Source of the DNA: an uncultured Clostridia bacterium
GTDB taxonomy: Bacteria > Bacillota > Clostridia > TANB77 > CAG-508
DNA: 64,000 nt
Assembly (NCBI GenBank): GCA_934121905.1
Contig: CAKOVI010000006.1
Span: forward strand, 18,554 to 82,553
Direction: 5' to 3'
The notes under the pieces are model-generated. The model was not told the DNA's origin and ran no database searches. It saw nothing but the letters and a program-made list of their open reading frames with translations. Position 1 is the stretch's first letter, and each line of letters begins with the position of its first letter. A program made the position numbers and the translations under genes. Positions 36,446 through 46,163 of this stretch are shown one piece after another.

Positions 36446-37730
36446 ATGGAAAAACAACATTTCTCCGTAGCAAGAGTTGTTACACATACTAAAGAAAATA
36501 TCAGTAAATTTGAAAGACATAACGAAAGAAAAAATACAGCTTATTATAATACAAATATAGTTGCTGAAAGAATACCAATGAATATTTATTTTAAAAAATA
36601 TGACTCTACCCTTAATCAAAAATTTGATAAAATGGTTAAAAATAGTAAAATATCTACAAGAGGTTTAAAATCAAATGCTAAAATATATAATGAACTAGTT
36701 TTTGATGTTAACTCCATATATTTTGAAGAAAATGGTGGTTATGAATTTGCAAAAAACTTTTATGAAAAAGCATTTAACTTTGCTGAAAAAGAAATGGGAA
36801 CAGAAAACATTTTAACTGCTGTACTTCATGCTGATGAAATAAATACTGCACTTACAGAAGAATTTGGAAAAGAAATCTATCATTATCATCTTCATGTTAT
36901 AGCTATTCCTGTAGTTCAAAAAGAAATTAAGTATTCTAAAAGATGTAAAGATAAATCTTTAGTTGGTAAAACAAAAGAAGTTATAAATCAAGTTAGCCAT
37001 AGTAAGAAATGGAAATCTGAGCAAGTTGTTGATGTAAAAGGCTCTCCTCTTTATGACGAAAAAGGAAAACCTATCTTAATTAAATCATATAGCCTTTTAC
37101 AAGATAGATTTTATCAATATATGTTTGATAATGGTTATAGAGGCTTTATAAGAGGTATTAAAGGAAGTACAGCTGAACATCTTGAAAATCTTGCTTTTAA
37201 AATAAAAAAAGATAAAGAAAGACTTAAAGAAATATCAAACAAAATTGAAGAAAAAGAAACTACTCTTGATAATATTATGAAATTTGATAAACAAATTAAA
37301 GGTGTATCAGATTTAGGAAAGCATAAACGATTTTCTAAAAAAATTGAACTAGAACCACAAGATTATGAGGATTTAGTAAAATGCTAAAAAAGGAATTGTA
37401 GCAGATAAAGAAATTTATGAACGAGATACTAGAATTGAAAATTTAAGAAACACCTTAAATAAATGGATTGAAAAATATAATGGTTTAGTAGAAAAAACAA
37501 AAGACTACTTCCATGCTTTAAAACTTGCACCACAAAGAGTTGCTGATTTCTTTAAAGGTTTATTTGATAAAGAAAAACAAGATGAACTAGAACGACAAAG
37601 AATTGAACAAGAAAAATTAGAAGCTGAAAGAAAAGCTCGTGAAGAAGCACGAGAAAAAGAAAGATTAGAAAAGCAAAAACTAAAGAACTCTCCTAAATAT
37701 AAGAAAAGGAGGGCTAGTTATGAACGATAA
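36446..37730 (+). pseudogene. MobV-family relaxase (Pre/Mob, TnpZ-like), one frameshift
   Basis: Relaxase that would nick oriT and pilot the strand. Motif I has HNERKN (around residue 25) and motif III is AVLHADE followed by HYHLHVIAIP, the metal-binding His triad. The first frame ends at 37387 (EDLVKC) and the coiled-coil C-terminus (KKGIVADKEIYERDT to KRRASYER) continues in another frame from about 37383 to 37730. One missing or extra base in or near an A-rich run explains it. Overlaps the next gene's start. Confidence 0.85.
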
Positions 37731-37986
37731 TAATGAAAAAATATATAGAATTGAACTATCTAATGAAGAATATGAATTTTTAAAAAATTTGAGAAATGAA
37801 CTATATCATAAACTTTCTAAAATGAATAAGGAAGAACTTATAAAATATTTTAAAAATTTATGCCCAGAGGAAAATTTGAACTTTGAAAAACAAATAAATG
37901 GTAAGACTTATAAAGTAAACACTTACTTTAATGAGAACTCCGAATATACCATATTACAAATTCTTTTTGAAATATTAAGAAAATAA
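37720..37986 (+). CDS. TnpW-like small transposon protein
   Basis: 88 residues. The C-terminal INGKTYKVNTYFNE followed by an ILQILFEIL helix resembles TnpW (a GKTTYxV...F.E pattern), which precedes tnpX in Tn4451 as this gene precedes the recombinase. N-terminus is a charged helix. GGAGGGCTAGTT precedes ATG 37720. Confidence 0.55.
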   Translation: MNDNNEKIYRIELSNEEYEFLKNLRNELYHKLSKMNKEELIKYFKNLCPEENLNFEKQINGKTYKVNTYFNENSEYTILQILFEILRK

Positions 37987-38096
37987 AAATTTTATTAGAT
38001 TTTTAGCTTGGAATATGATATATTATAATCACTACTACAAAAGTAGAAACTATAATTTTATATCGTGTTTCAAGCTGTCAGAGAAAGGAGATAATA

Positions 38097-39640
38097 ATGA
38101 AACAGCTAGAAAGTGATAAAATCACGGCTTTATACTGCCGTTTATCAAGAGATGATGATATGGCTGGAGAAAGCAATAGTATAATAAATCAAAAATCAAT
38201 TCTAAGTAAATATGCAAAAGATAATAAATTTCAAAATATAAAATTCTTTGTAGATGATGGATATTCAGGAACAAATTTTACAAGACCTGCCTTTATGGAA
38301 ATGATGGAACTTGCAGAAAGTGGAAAAGTTGGAACAATAATAGTAAAAGACCATTCAAGACTTGGTAGAAATAGACTTGTTGTTGGACAACTTTTAGAAG
38401 AAGATTTTGTAAGACTTAATATAAGGTATATTGCTATAATGGACAATATTGATAGTATAGTAAAGGCTTAAATGACTTCTTACCTATTCAAGATTGGTTT
38501 AACGAAATGCATGCAAAAAACACAAGTCAAAAAGTTAGAGCAGTTCTAAAAAATAAAGGCGAATCTGGTATTTCACTTGCAAATAACATTCTTTATGGTT
38601 ATAAAAAATATGAAAATGATAAAACAAAATGGATTATAGATGAACAATCAGCAGAAGTTGTAAAAGAAATATTTAATCTATTTATTCAAGGTCATAGAAC
38701 TTGTGAGATTGCAAGGATTTTACAGGAAAGAGAGATTTTAACTCCTGCTGAATATTCAGCAAGCATTGGAATAAAGTTATCATCAAAGCCTCAAGAATTA
38801 AAACATCAATGGAATTGTGTAACAGTTGCAGGTATTTTAGATAGACAGGAATATATTGGAGATACCGTTAATTTCAAATCTACAACTCGTTCTTATAAAG
38901 ATAAAACGAGAGTTTATCTTCCAAAAGAAGAAAGAAAAATATTTAAAAATACAAATGAGCCAATTATTGATGAACATACTTGGAACATTGCAAAGCAACT
39001 ACGAGGTAATAGAAAAAAATACGCAAAATCTGGTAAGAAGAGTATCTTTTCTGGATTACTATTTTGCTATGATTGCGGCAAAAAACTTTATTTCAAATCA
39101 CCTGTAAGTGATAAAAAAGCAAAAGAACATTATAGATGTTCAAGTTATAAATCAAGTCGAGCTTCTTGTACTTCTCATTATATTACAGATGAAGCATTAC
39201 AAAACATTGTTTTAGAAAATATACAAAAAGTAATTTCATATATGAAAAGTTATGAAGATGTATTTATTAAAGAACAATTAGCAAAATCTACTCAAGATGA
39301 ATTAAGGCAAATTTCTAAAAACAAAAAAGAACTTGAAAAAGCGAAAAAAAGAATTATTGAAATTGATAACCTATTTAAGCATATTTATGAAGATAATGTA
39401 TCTGGCAAACTTACAGATGATAGATTTAGAAACTTATCTTTTAATTATGATAAGGAACAACAAGAATTAAAAATAAAAATTGAACAATTGTCAAATGAAA
39501 TAGAGATTAAAGAAAAGAAAGAAACTGATTTAACACAATTTATATCTAATGTTAAAAAATATACTGAAATAGATGAATTAACACCAGAAATTTTAAATGA
39601 ATTGATAGAAAAAATAGTAATTCATCAAACTCGAAAATAA
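38097..39640 (+). pseudogene. Large serine recombinase (TnpX-like), two frameshifts
   Basis: Site-specific recombinase that would excise and insert the element. First frame 38097-38471: catalytic serine S17 in YCRLSRDDD, DDGYSGTNF, KDHSRLGRN. A frameshift near 38460 moves to the second frame (GLNDFLPIQDWFNEMH to HQTRK, stop at 39640) with recombinase domain, zinc-ribbon cysteines (YDCGK, RCSSYKSSRASC) and coiled coil. The expected tail INGKKVQEIDIYYRGVG continues in another frame from 39637, consistent with one lost A. AAAGGAG lies six bases before ATG 38097. Confidence 0.9.
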
Positions 39641-39775
39641 ATGGTAAAAAAGTTCAAGAAATAGATATATATTATAGAGGTGTTGGTATAATTTCTTTTC
39701 CAGTTAGTTTTAATGATATTGAAACAACAATTGCAAAAATATTAAATAAAATTTGCCCATTCTTTAAATATTTTA

Positions 39776-39831
39776 ATCAAATACACATAGTGCAATTATC
39801 ATCTCTAATAATTATACTATGTGTATTTGAT
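39776..39831. terminator. Long bidirectional terminator at the right edge of the element
   Basis: 16-base arms (39776-39791 and 39816-39831) are exact complements, with further pairing AATTAT/ATAATT inside; it separates the recombinase and GNAT genes. Confidence 0.88.
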
Positions 39832-39835
39832 AATT

Positions 39836-40279
39836 CTATAAAAGTTCTTTTATAAAAGCTTTTTCTGCATTCATATCATACCCTAATCTTTTATAAAATG
39901 CGTGTGCTCCTACATTATCACTTTCAGAGGTAAAATAAATTAATTCACAATTATTTTCCCTAGCAATTTCTTCTATTTTCTCAAAGAGCTTAGTGCCAAT
40001 TCCCCTATGCCTATAATCTGGATGAGTTCCAACCCACCATAAAGTCATAAAAGGATTTTTTCCATCAAACAAATTATATGCCATAGTTACAGATGTGTAT
40101 CCAACAATTTTTCCTTCCGATTTAGCTACTAAAAATCTATACATATTTTTATTTTTATATAATTTTAAATATAAATCTTTTACATCATCTAAACCGTATT
40201 CTTCATTAAATATAATCTTATTAAGGTTGTAACATTCTTCAATATCCTCATACTTTAAATCTTCAATAATTATTTCCAT
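39836..40279 (-). CDS. GNAT N-acetyltransferase
   Basis: 147 residues. Acetyl-CoA pyrophosphate loop GTHPDYRHRGIGTKLFEKIEE is textbook (Q/RxxGxG/A), with FTSESDNVGAHAFYKRLGY at the C-terminus. Substrate unknown. GAGGGCGTGATTT precedes ATG 40279. It adjoins the phosphatase/MFS/MATE operon on the same strand. Confidence 0.92.
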   Translation of the reverse strand: MEIIIEDLKYEDIEECYNLNKIIFNEEYGLDDVKDLYLKLYKNKNMYRFLVAKSEGKIVGYTSVTMAYNLFDGKNPFMTLWWVGTHPDYRHRGIGTKLFEKIEEIARENNCELIYFTSESDNVGAHAFYKRLGYDMNAEKAFIKELL

Positions 40280-40346
40280 AAATCACGCCCTCATTTCAAC
40301 AAATTATTTATCTTTTTTGAATTTTCATTACCATTTATAACACATC

Positions 40347-40871
40347 TTATAGTTCATACTTCTTTATTTCACAGTTTTTTAGTCCTCTATTTAAAAATTC
40401 ACCATCTTTTATCCCTTCAAAATATCCATTAAATGCTTTTGATACTCCACTATGAGCAACTATCAAAACATTTTCATAATCCTTTGTTTTTAATTCATCT
40501 AAAAAATTATATACTCTATCAAAAAATGATTTTATATTTTCTGAAGTTCCATATTTTATTGTAGTGTTGTAGTTCCAATACTCTTCTCTGTTTGTTACAG
40601 CTAAAGGTTGTCCACTTAAATCTCCGCATCCTCTTTCTTTAATTCTTTCATCATATATAATCTTTTGATTGTTTATATTTATTATATCTGCAGTGTGTTT
40701 TGCTCTTTTAAGTGGCGAACATATAATCACATCAAATTTAATACTGTCTATTTGTTCTCTTAAATTTTTAGCTTGTTGCACTCCCAAAATAGTTAAATCT
40801 TCATCATTACTATTGTATTGTCCTAAAGCATTGTGAGGAACTTGTCCATGTCTTACTATATATACATTCAT
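40347..40871 (-). CDS. Histidine phosphatase family protein (phosphoglycerate-mutase fold)
   Basis: 174 residues with catalytic IVRHGQ at the N-terminus, CSPLKRAKHTA and the second histidine in VAHSGV. Likely a phosphomonoesterase for a small metabolite. Its ATG overlaps the stop of the MFS gene (ATGA), so it is translationally coupled in the order MATE-like, MFS, phosphatase. Confidence 0.92.
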   Translation of the reverse strand: MNVYIVRHGQVPHNALGQYNSNDEDLTILGVQQAKNLREQIDSIKFDVIICSPLKRAKHTADIININNQKIIYDERIKERGCGDLSGQPLAVTNREEYWNYNTTIKYGTSENIKSFFDRVYNFLDELKTKDYENVLIVAHSGVSKAFNGYFEGIKDGEFLNRGLKNCEIKKYEL

Positions 40872-42028
40872 ATTTTTCTCCTTGCTATTAAATTCACTAT
40901 TCCAAATAAAATTATCATAACTCCAATTATTATATACATAAAACTAATACTTATAAATTTTAATAAAATGGTCATTAAAAAACTAAATATAACACCAGAT
41001 AAATTTAAAACAAATTGATTAATTGATTCAACTGTAACTCTTGACTTTGATGAAATATTGTTATGCAGTTCAGACATCATAATGTTTTCAAAACTTTCTG
41101 AAAAAATATAAATTAACAATATAAATACTATCCCTATGTAGTTATTTAATAATCCAACTAATAATATACAAATTCCCGATATAATAGGATTTATATTTAA
41201 TACAAACTGATATTTTTCTTTATTAACTTTACTACCAATATAACTTCCTATAATGCAAAATAATAATATAAGGGAAGTATAAATTCCAATTATAAATACC
41301 GATATACCAATATTAGCAGAATATTCTGGATGGCTTTCTTCCATTAACTTTATGCCCGAAAATAAAACTGCATTTGTTAGCATTAATTTTAATAAATATT
41401 TATTATTTACTACTTCTTTAATTCCATTCTTTAAAACCGAAACATTATTTTCAATAGTTGGGTTTTGTATAGTTTCATTTGTTTTTATCATAAGCAAGAT
41501 TAAAAAATCAATAATAAAAGGAATTATGGTAATATAATATGTATATACTAAACCAAATTTTTGACCGATATATCCTCCAATTATCATTGCAATCATATAT
41601 GAAACATTATAAAAAAATGAATTATAAAATAACAATTTCTTAAACTTATGTTTATCACTAAGACTTTCATACAATATTGAATTTACAATTCCTGAATTTA
41701 GCGAATTATTCATTGCATTTATTACTATTGCTACTAAGAATGAATAATAACTATATGAATTGATAAAAACAATAGTTGATGTAATAAATAATATATTACT
41801 AATTAGTAACAACATCTTTTTATTATATTTGTCTGCAATAATTCCAAATGGAATTTCTAGTAATAATCTAATACAAAATGCTATTCCTACAAAACTAATA
41901 TATTGACTTGATGTCAATCCTCTTTCTATGTAAAATAATGTATCACAAATATAATACAAAATGAAAGTGGATAAAAATGTATGTATGTAAATTAAAATTA
42001 TATTTCGTTGTTTTTTTATAGTATCCAT
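40868..42028 (-). CDS. MFS transporter
   Basis: 386 residues, about twelve membrane helices. The loop 2-3 motif GIIADKYNKKMLLLISNI is the MFS signature A variant (GxxADRxxRK). Drug or metabolite export is likely; substrate unknown. It abuts the MATE-like gene (two bases) and overlaps the phosphatase gene. Confidence 0.9.
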   Translation of the reverse strand: MDTIKKQRNIILIYIHTFLSTFILYYICDTLFYIERGLTSSQYISFVGIAFCIRLLLEIPFGIIADKYNKKMLLLISNILFITSTIVFINSYSYYSFLVAIVINAMNNSLNSGIVNSILYESLSDKHKFKKLLFYNSFFYNVSYMIAMIIGGYIGQKFGLVYTYYITIIPFIIDFLILLMIKTNETIQNPTIENNVSVLKNGIKEVVNNKYLLKLMLTNAVLFSGIKLMEESHPEYSANIGISVFIIGIYTSLILLFCIIGSYIGSKVNKEKYQFVLNINPIISGICILLVGLLNNYIGIVFILLIYIFSESFENIMMSELHNNISSKSRVTVESINQFVLNLSGVIFSFLMTILLKFISISFMYIIIGVMIILFGIVNLIARRKI

Positions 42029-42029
42029 T

Positions 42030-43202
42030 CTATAATTTCATCTCCATATTAAGTTTATTTTTACTAATTATATACTGCATTGATACTAATTGGTATATTG
42101 CAGATACCGCTAGTCCAATTGATGTACAAAATGGAGATGCAATAAAGGAGCAAAATATTCTTAAAGTATTTGCAATTTGCTTACTTATTGTTGCTTTCAT
42201 TGCAGAATATTCCATCTGTACAAATGTTAATTTAGTTATATACACTGGATATAAATACATGCATATCAATTCTATACCTACTATAATTAACGTTGCTATT
42301 ATATCAACTTTATAAAATGGATATAGTATAATCCACATTATAATACTTGATATAATCAATAGCCATACTAATTTTCTGCTATTTTTCATATGCTCTTTAT
42401 ACGAAAATTCTTTTTTTGCAATATCAATTTGTGCCACTGTTTTTATTGCATCTGAAATATCCCATTGCGTGTCTGTTATTAATGTTCCAAATGATATTGC
42501 CAAAATGTATTTTTCACCAAAATCAAATGAATTTTTAAGGCCAAATAAATAAATTATAAACATGCTGATTTCTGCAAATAAATCCACAGAATCATATTTT
42601 ATACAGTTAATAATATTTATTCCAAATTTCGTTTTTTCTATTGTTCTAGACATCATAATAATAACAAAAATACTTGTACATATTAATGAAACCATAACAA
42701 TCTTCATTTGTTCTTTTGTTATTATACTCATTACAATTAATGATAAAAAGTTTATCAAATTGAATAATAAACTATATTTATTCGCTCTTTTGTTTTCTTT
42801 TTCAAAATATAATTTGCATAAAGATAATTTTAATAGTAACTGGAAAAACATTTGTATAACGGCATATACTCCAAATATTTTATATGTGTCAATATCCATA
42901 TTCATAAATGATATGTATTTATCTATATTTATTGCAATACTTCCTAATATTATTAATCCTGTACCTGCTCCTAATACTACTCCTGAAAAAATGCTATTCT
43001 CATTTTTATCCTTAATCGCACTTATATTCGCACCTGTTCCAAAAACACTTTGTATAGCAGTTATAATAAATTGCATTGGATATATTAATGAAAATATATT
43101 AATTAAGTTTTTATCAACTAATATTCCAAGTAAAAACCAACCTAAAATTGGAGTAACAGAAGTTACTAATGTATCAAAGCCTATCCTTAATAATCTGTTC
43201 AT
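42030..43202 (-). CDS. MATE-like multidrug/oligosaccharide transporter family membrane protein
   Basis: 390 residues, about eleven to twelve helices. The N-terminus (ITPILGWFLLGILVD, QSVFGTGANISAIKDKNEN) resembles MATE/MVF-type transporters, but it is short and divergent. First gene of the MATE-like, MFS, histidine phosphatase operon; two unrelated exporters with a phosphatase suggest export of a phosphorylated or glycosylated product, an inference only. Confidence 0.75.
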   Translation of the reverse strand: MNRLLRIGFDTLVTSVTPILGWFLLGILVDKNLINIFSLIYPMQFIITAIQSVFGTGANISAIKDKNENSIFSGVVLGAGTGLIILGSIAINIDKYISFMNMDIDTYKIFGVYAVIQMFFQLLLKLSLCKLYFEKENKRANKYSLLFNLINFLSLIVMSIITKEQMKIVMVSLICTSIFVIIMMSRTIEKTKFGINIINCIKYDSVDLFAEISMFIIYLFGLKNSFDFGEKYILAISFGTLITDTQWDISDAIKTVAQIDIAKKEFSYKEHMKNSRKLVWLLIISSIIMWIILYPFYKVDIIATLIIVGIELICMYLYPVYITKLTFVQMEYSAMKATISKQIANTLRIFCSFIASPFCTSIGLAVSAIYQLVSMQYIISKNKLNMEMKL

Positions 43203-43336
43203 TTCTTGCTCCTTTTTTTATTTTTAATTTTATAGTTCATATTTCTTTATAGCTTTGAAAAATATTAAATTTTTGCTATTTTTACAATTATTTCTAATTC
43301 TACCATAAAGCCAGTCAAAAAGAAAGTATTAAAAAT

Positions 43337-43388
43337 AAATAAAGCAAAAAGTTGAGACTTTAAATTATCTCAACTCTTTGCTTTATTT
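43337..43388 (-). terminator. Terminator overlapping the stop of the small basic protein gene
   Basis: 21-base arms (43337-43357 and 43368-43388) with one mismatch, T-rich on both sides. Confidence 0.85.
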
Positions 43389-43581
43389 ACTTCTCAGGTC
43401 TTGCATCCAAATCTTCATAATCCGTCCAATTCTCAGAAACTGGTCTTTCAGGATGAGCTTTTCTAGCTCTCTCCCAAAGTCCTTTAATTCTTTCTGTCGG
43501 ATCTTCATTTTTGCTGACTTTTACTTTGATATTTCCAATGTTGTCATGCTTCTCTTTACGATTAAATTTTACTTTTGCCAT
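43387..43581 (-). CDS. Small basic protein of unknown function
   Basis: 64 residues, no membrane segment, with many Lys/Arg (AKVKFNRKEKHDN, WERARKAHPERP). Strong ribosome binding site AAGGAGGATTACAAC before ATG 43581 and own terminator support a real gene. Base composition is less AT-rich than around it. I recognise no family. Confidence 0.62.
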   Translation of the reverse strand: MAKVKFNRKEKHDNIGNIKVKVSKNEDPTERIKGLWERARKAHPERPVSENWTDYEDLDARPEK

Positions 43582-43638
43582 GTTGTAATCCTCCTTAAGT
43601 ATTAATTCATTTGCATCTTGACTTGGTTTTTATATTGG

Positions 43639-43657
43639 TTACATACCTGATTCCTCC
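43639..43657 (-). other. Start-stop element (ATGTAA) with ideal ribosome binding site
   Basis: On the minus strand AAGGAGG is followed by an eight-base spacer and ATG directly joined to TAA. It lies 58 bases upstream of the small basic protein gene. Either a regulatory minimal ORF or the residue of a deleted gene. Confidence 0.55.
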
Positions 43658-43749
43658 TTAAATTTTTTTGGAGTTTTGAAACCATTATTTTTTGATTTCT
43701 AAAAATTATCTTTTATTATTATAGCACAATTTTACATAATATTCAACAT

Positions 43750-43878
43750 TCATAAATTATCTTTTATTTCTGGGAATAAGTCATATAAATTATATCCTAA
43801 CAATTCATAAAAATATTTCTTTAATTTATAAGTTTCTTTAATATGATACTGTGTATTTGAATATGCTCCTCTATTCAT
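43750..43878 (-). CDS. Possible 42-residue protein
   Basis: Open frame from ATG 43878 to TGA 43750 (MNRGAYSNTQYHIKETYK at the start, GYNLYDLFPEIKDN at the end), on the same strand and 18 bases downstream of the nucleotidase/hydrolase gene. Composition is protein-like (aromatic, amphipathic) but no clear ribosome binding site is present; it may be a fragment. Confidence 0.35.
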   Translation of the reverse strand: MNRGAYSNTQYHIKETYKLKKYFYELLGYNLYDLFPEIKDNL

Positions 43879-43896
43879 GAATTTTTTGTATATATA

Positions 43897-45339
43897 TTAA
43901 TTTCTTCCTATTTTTTCAAATAAATCTTTGTATATTTTATCAACATTCAAATAATTAACTACTCTTATTTTATGGTTACTTTCTGTTAATTCATATGATG
44001 TATCATCCTTAATATTAGGGCAACTAATTTCTTCAGTTTCAAACCATTTCTTATTTATCATATAAGCTATAACACTTATGTCCCAAATCACTCTTCTTTC
44101 TTTGACTCCGTGTATACCATCATTATAAAATCTTTGGCATAGATAATCACACAATTCACTTTTTCCTTTTAAAAAATGTTCCAGTTCATATATCGAAGTT
44201 CTTAAATTCGATGCAACATTTTTACAAGGTATTATTGCTAAATTTACTTTAGCTTCCAAGACAGTCCTTACAGCTTGTATATCTTGCTTAAAATTAAATT
44301 CTTTGTTATCTTTACTTAGCAAACTGTTACCACCTAGCCATATTACTTCTATTTTATCTACTATATTAGGTGCTTTCTTTAGTGCAATAGCTACATTTGT
44401 AATTGCTCCAATAGCTAATATATAAGTTTTTGTATTTTTGCTTGCAATTTCTATAATTTTATTTACCGCATCATTATTTTCACTATATCCATCTTCGATA
44501 TAACCAGTTGAACCTTTGAAAATTTTGTTTTTTGAATCAAAGTTTAACCAATTGCAAATTTTAATTATTTCATTATAGCTTTTATCTAATCCTTCTTGTA
44601 TTGATATACCATTGTCATGGTGATATGGTGCAACAGTAATTGCTTCTATATTAAATCTATCTTGTGATTTTAAAAGATATGCAAGTGCAAATTGGTCATC
44701 ACATTCATTGTATGTATCTGTATCTAGAATCACATTTATTTTTTGTTTTTCCTGTTTTGGATACTTGCTAGAAATTTTATAATATATTTCTTTCCATGTT
44801 GAAACTCTATTTAATGGTAAATCATTTTGATTAAATCTAGTATTCATAGTATATGTTTCTATTCCCTCATTAATTAAGTTAATACATGTTTCGATACTAT
44901 CTTCAATCATTATATCTATATTATTTTCTAGGCATATTTCTGCTTTTTCATGTTTGTTATATGCATTTGTTAATATTAGTTTATCATATATAATATCGTA
45001 TTTTTCTAGCCATTCTTTAGTTAATTTGTATGGATTTCTATATTCTCCATTTTCTCTTCCTGATATTATATATATTTCATTTCCATCTTGCTTTAATTTT
45101 TTTATATAATATTCTGCATTATTAATTGGTTTGAAAGCATTAGCCCATTTTTCTATATTGCTATAGTAAAAATCTTTTTCCTCTTCCTCTGACCAGTCAA
45201 ACATTCCTCTTCTAAATACTTTCGCTTTATCATTTATAATTCCTGTATTTCTTAATTGTTTATCATGTTGTAAATATGCTTCCACTATTGTATCATTAAA
45301 ATTTGAAATTACATTATCTATGTCTATACCTATTTTCAT
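43897..45339 (-). CDS. Fusion of HAD 5'(3')-nucleotidase and inosine-uridine nucleoside hydrolase
   Basis: 480 residues. Residues 1-190 form a HAD phosphatase of the 5'-deoxyribonucleotidase (NT5C) type: IGIDIDNVISNFN with the nucleophile aspartates, and a later IMIEDS. Residues 205-480 are a nucleoside hydrolase: calcium-binding DTDTYNECDDQFAL and GAITNVAIAL. Together they would convert a nucleoside monophosphate to free base and sugar. ATG 45339 has GCAGGAG at normal distance. The SemiSWEET gene precedes it by 19 bases. Confidence 0.85.
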   Translation of the reverse strand: MKIGIDIDNVISNFNDTIVEAYLQHDKQLRNTGIINDKAKVFRRGMFDWSEEEEKDFYYSNIEKWANAFKPINNAEYYIKKLKQDGNEIYIISGRENGEYRNPYKLTKEWLEKYDIIYDKLILTNAYNKHEKAEICLENNIDIMIEDSIETCINLINEGIETYTMNTRFNQNDLPLNRVSTWKEIYYKISSKYPKQEKQKINVILDTDTYNECDDQFALAYLLKSQDRFNIEAITVAPYHHDNGISIQEGLDKSYNEIIKICNWLNFDSKNKIFKGSTGYIEDGYSENNDAVNKIIEIASKNTKTYILAIGAITNVAIALKKAPNIVDKIEVIWLGGNSLLSKDNKEFNFKQDIQAVRTVLEAKVNLAIIPCKNVASNLRTSIYELEHFLKGKSELCDYLCQRFYNDGIHGVKERRVIWDISVIAYMINKKWFETEEISCPNIKDDTSYELTESNHKIRVVNYLNVDKIYKDLFEKIGRN

Positions 45340-45358
45340 ATATCCTACTCCTGCCATA

Positions 45359-45622
45359 TTAATTATTCTCCCTATATTTTATAGCCAGCATCAGAATTAA
45401 TAAACAAAAAAATAATTCTAATGATGTTTCAAATATCAGCATAAAATCTTTGCTACATATTACTGCATACAAAGTATATGCTAAACTACTTATTACCCAT
45501 AATACCCATGAATTAATGCTTAAATCTTCTGATTTTTTTGTTTTTATTAATCTTATTGTTTGTGGCAAATATGAAATCATTGTACATATCGATACTATTC
45601 CTAGCAATATATTTCCAAACAT
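45359..45622 (-). CDS. SemiSWEET-type sugar transporter (PQ-loop)
   Basis: 87 residues, three membrane helices, with the PQ-loop element SYLPQTIRLIKTKKSEDLS after helix 1. SemiSWEETs dimerise to carry sugars. Just upstream of the nucleotidase/nucleoside hydrolase gene, so it could move the released pentose; inference only. Confidence 0.9.
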   Translation of the reverse strand: MFGNILLGIVSICTMISYLPQTIRLIKTKKSEDLSINSWVLWVISSLAYTLYAVICSKDFMLIFETSLELFFCLLILMLAIKYRENN

Positions 45623-45704
45623 CTCAAATTCCCCCTATCATATCTTTTATATTTATATCAATTTTTTTCATTAGCGATTGATATTAAAATCAATCTATAT
45701 AAAT

Positions 45705-46163
45705 CTATTCATCTTTAAATATACTTAAAATTTTATTCCAAATTTTCTTAAATATTGATTTATTATATTGTGTCATTGCTACTTCATTTGAAATCTTTTC
45801 ACTAGAATCTGTTACTTTTTTATCTTTATTTTCAAAGATATCATCTGGATTATATTTAATTCTTTTATATTCTTCAAAATCATTATATGCTTGTTTTTCT
45901 AATCGCATTAATTGTTCTCTTTCTTTTTCGTCTGATAAATAATTTCTATACAATGCATACATAATATACTCTGTTTCTTTTAATAATTTTTTATTTTCAA
46001 AATCGTCTTCTGATTGTATTTCAAATACATATTCTTTATCACTTTTTTCCTGAAATTGGTCAATCAGTTTCTGTGGTATTTTCTGATATTCACTATCTGG
46101 TAAATACTCTATAATTTTTAAAATTTCAGTATATGCCTTAGCATAATTTTCTATTTTAATCAT
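45705..46163 (-). CDS. Helical protein of unknown function, second gene of a coupled pair
   Basis: 152 residues, highly charged and helical (KEREQLMRLEKQAYNDFEEYKR), ending with a basic amphipathic helix (KKIWNKILSIFKDE). Its ATG lies eight bases inside the preceding gene, so translation is coupled. No family recognised. A partner or inhibitor of the upstream protein is possible but unproven. Confidence 0.6.
   Translation of the reverse strand: MIKIENYAKAYTEILKIIEYLPDSEYQKIPQKLIDQFQEKSDKEYVFEIQSEDDFENKKLLKETEYIMYALYRNYLSDEKEREQLMRLEKQAYNDFEEYKRIKYNPDDIFENKDKKVTDSSEKISNEVAMTQYNKSIFKKIWNKILSIFKDE

Larger units (their letters stand above)
34530..39775 (+). mobile_element. Decayed Tn4451-like mobilizable transposon
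   Basis: All genes run on the plus strand against the surrounding minus-strand genome: TnpV, a cargo membrane protein, a hairpin-rich probable oriT, MobV relaxase, a TnpW-like protein and a large serine recombinase (TnpX-like). This is the Tn4451/Tn4453 gene set. The relaxase has one and the recombinase two frameshifts, so it probably cannot move by itself. Exact ends (GA dinucleotides in this family) were not resolved; limits are the truncated gene at the left and the terminator at the right. Confidence 0.8.
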
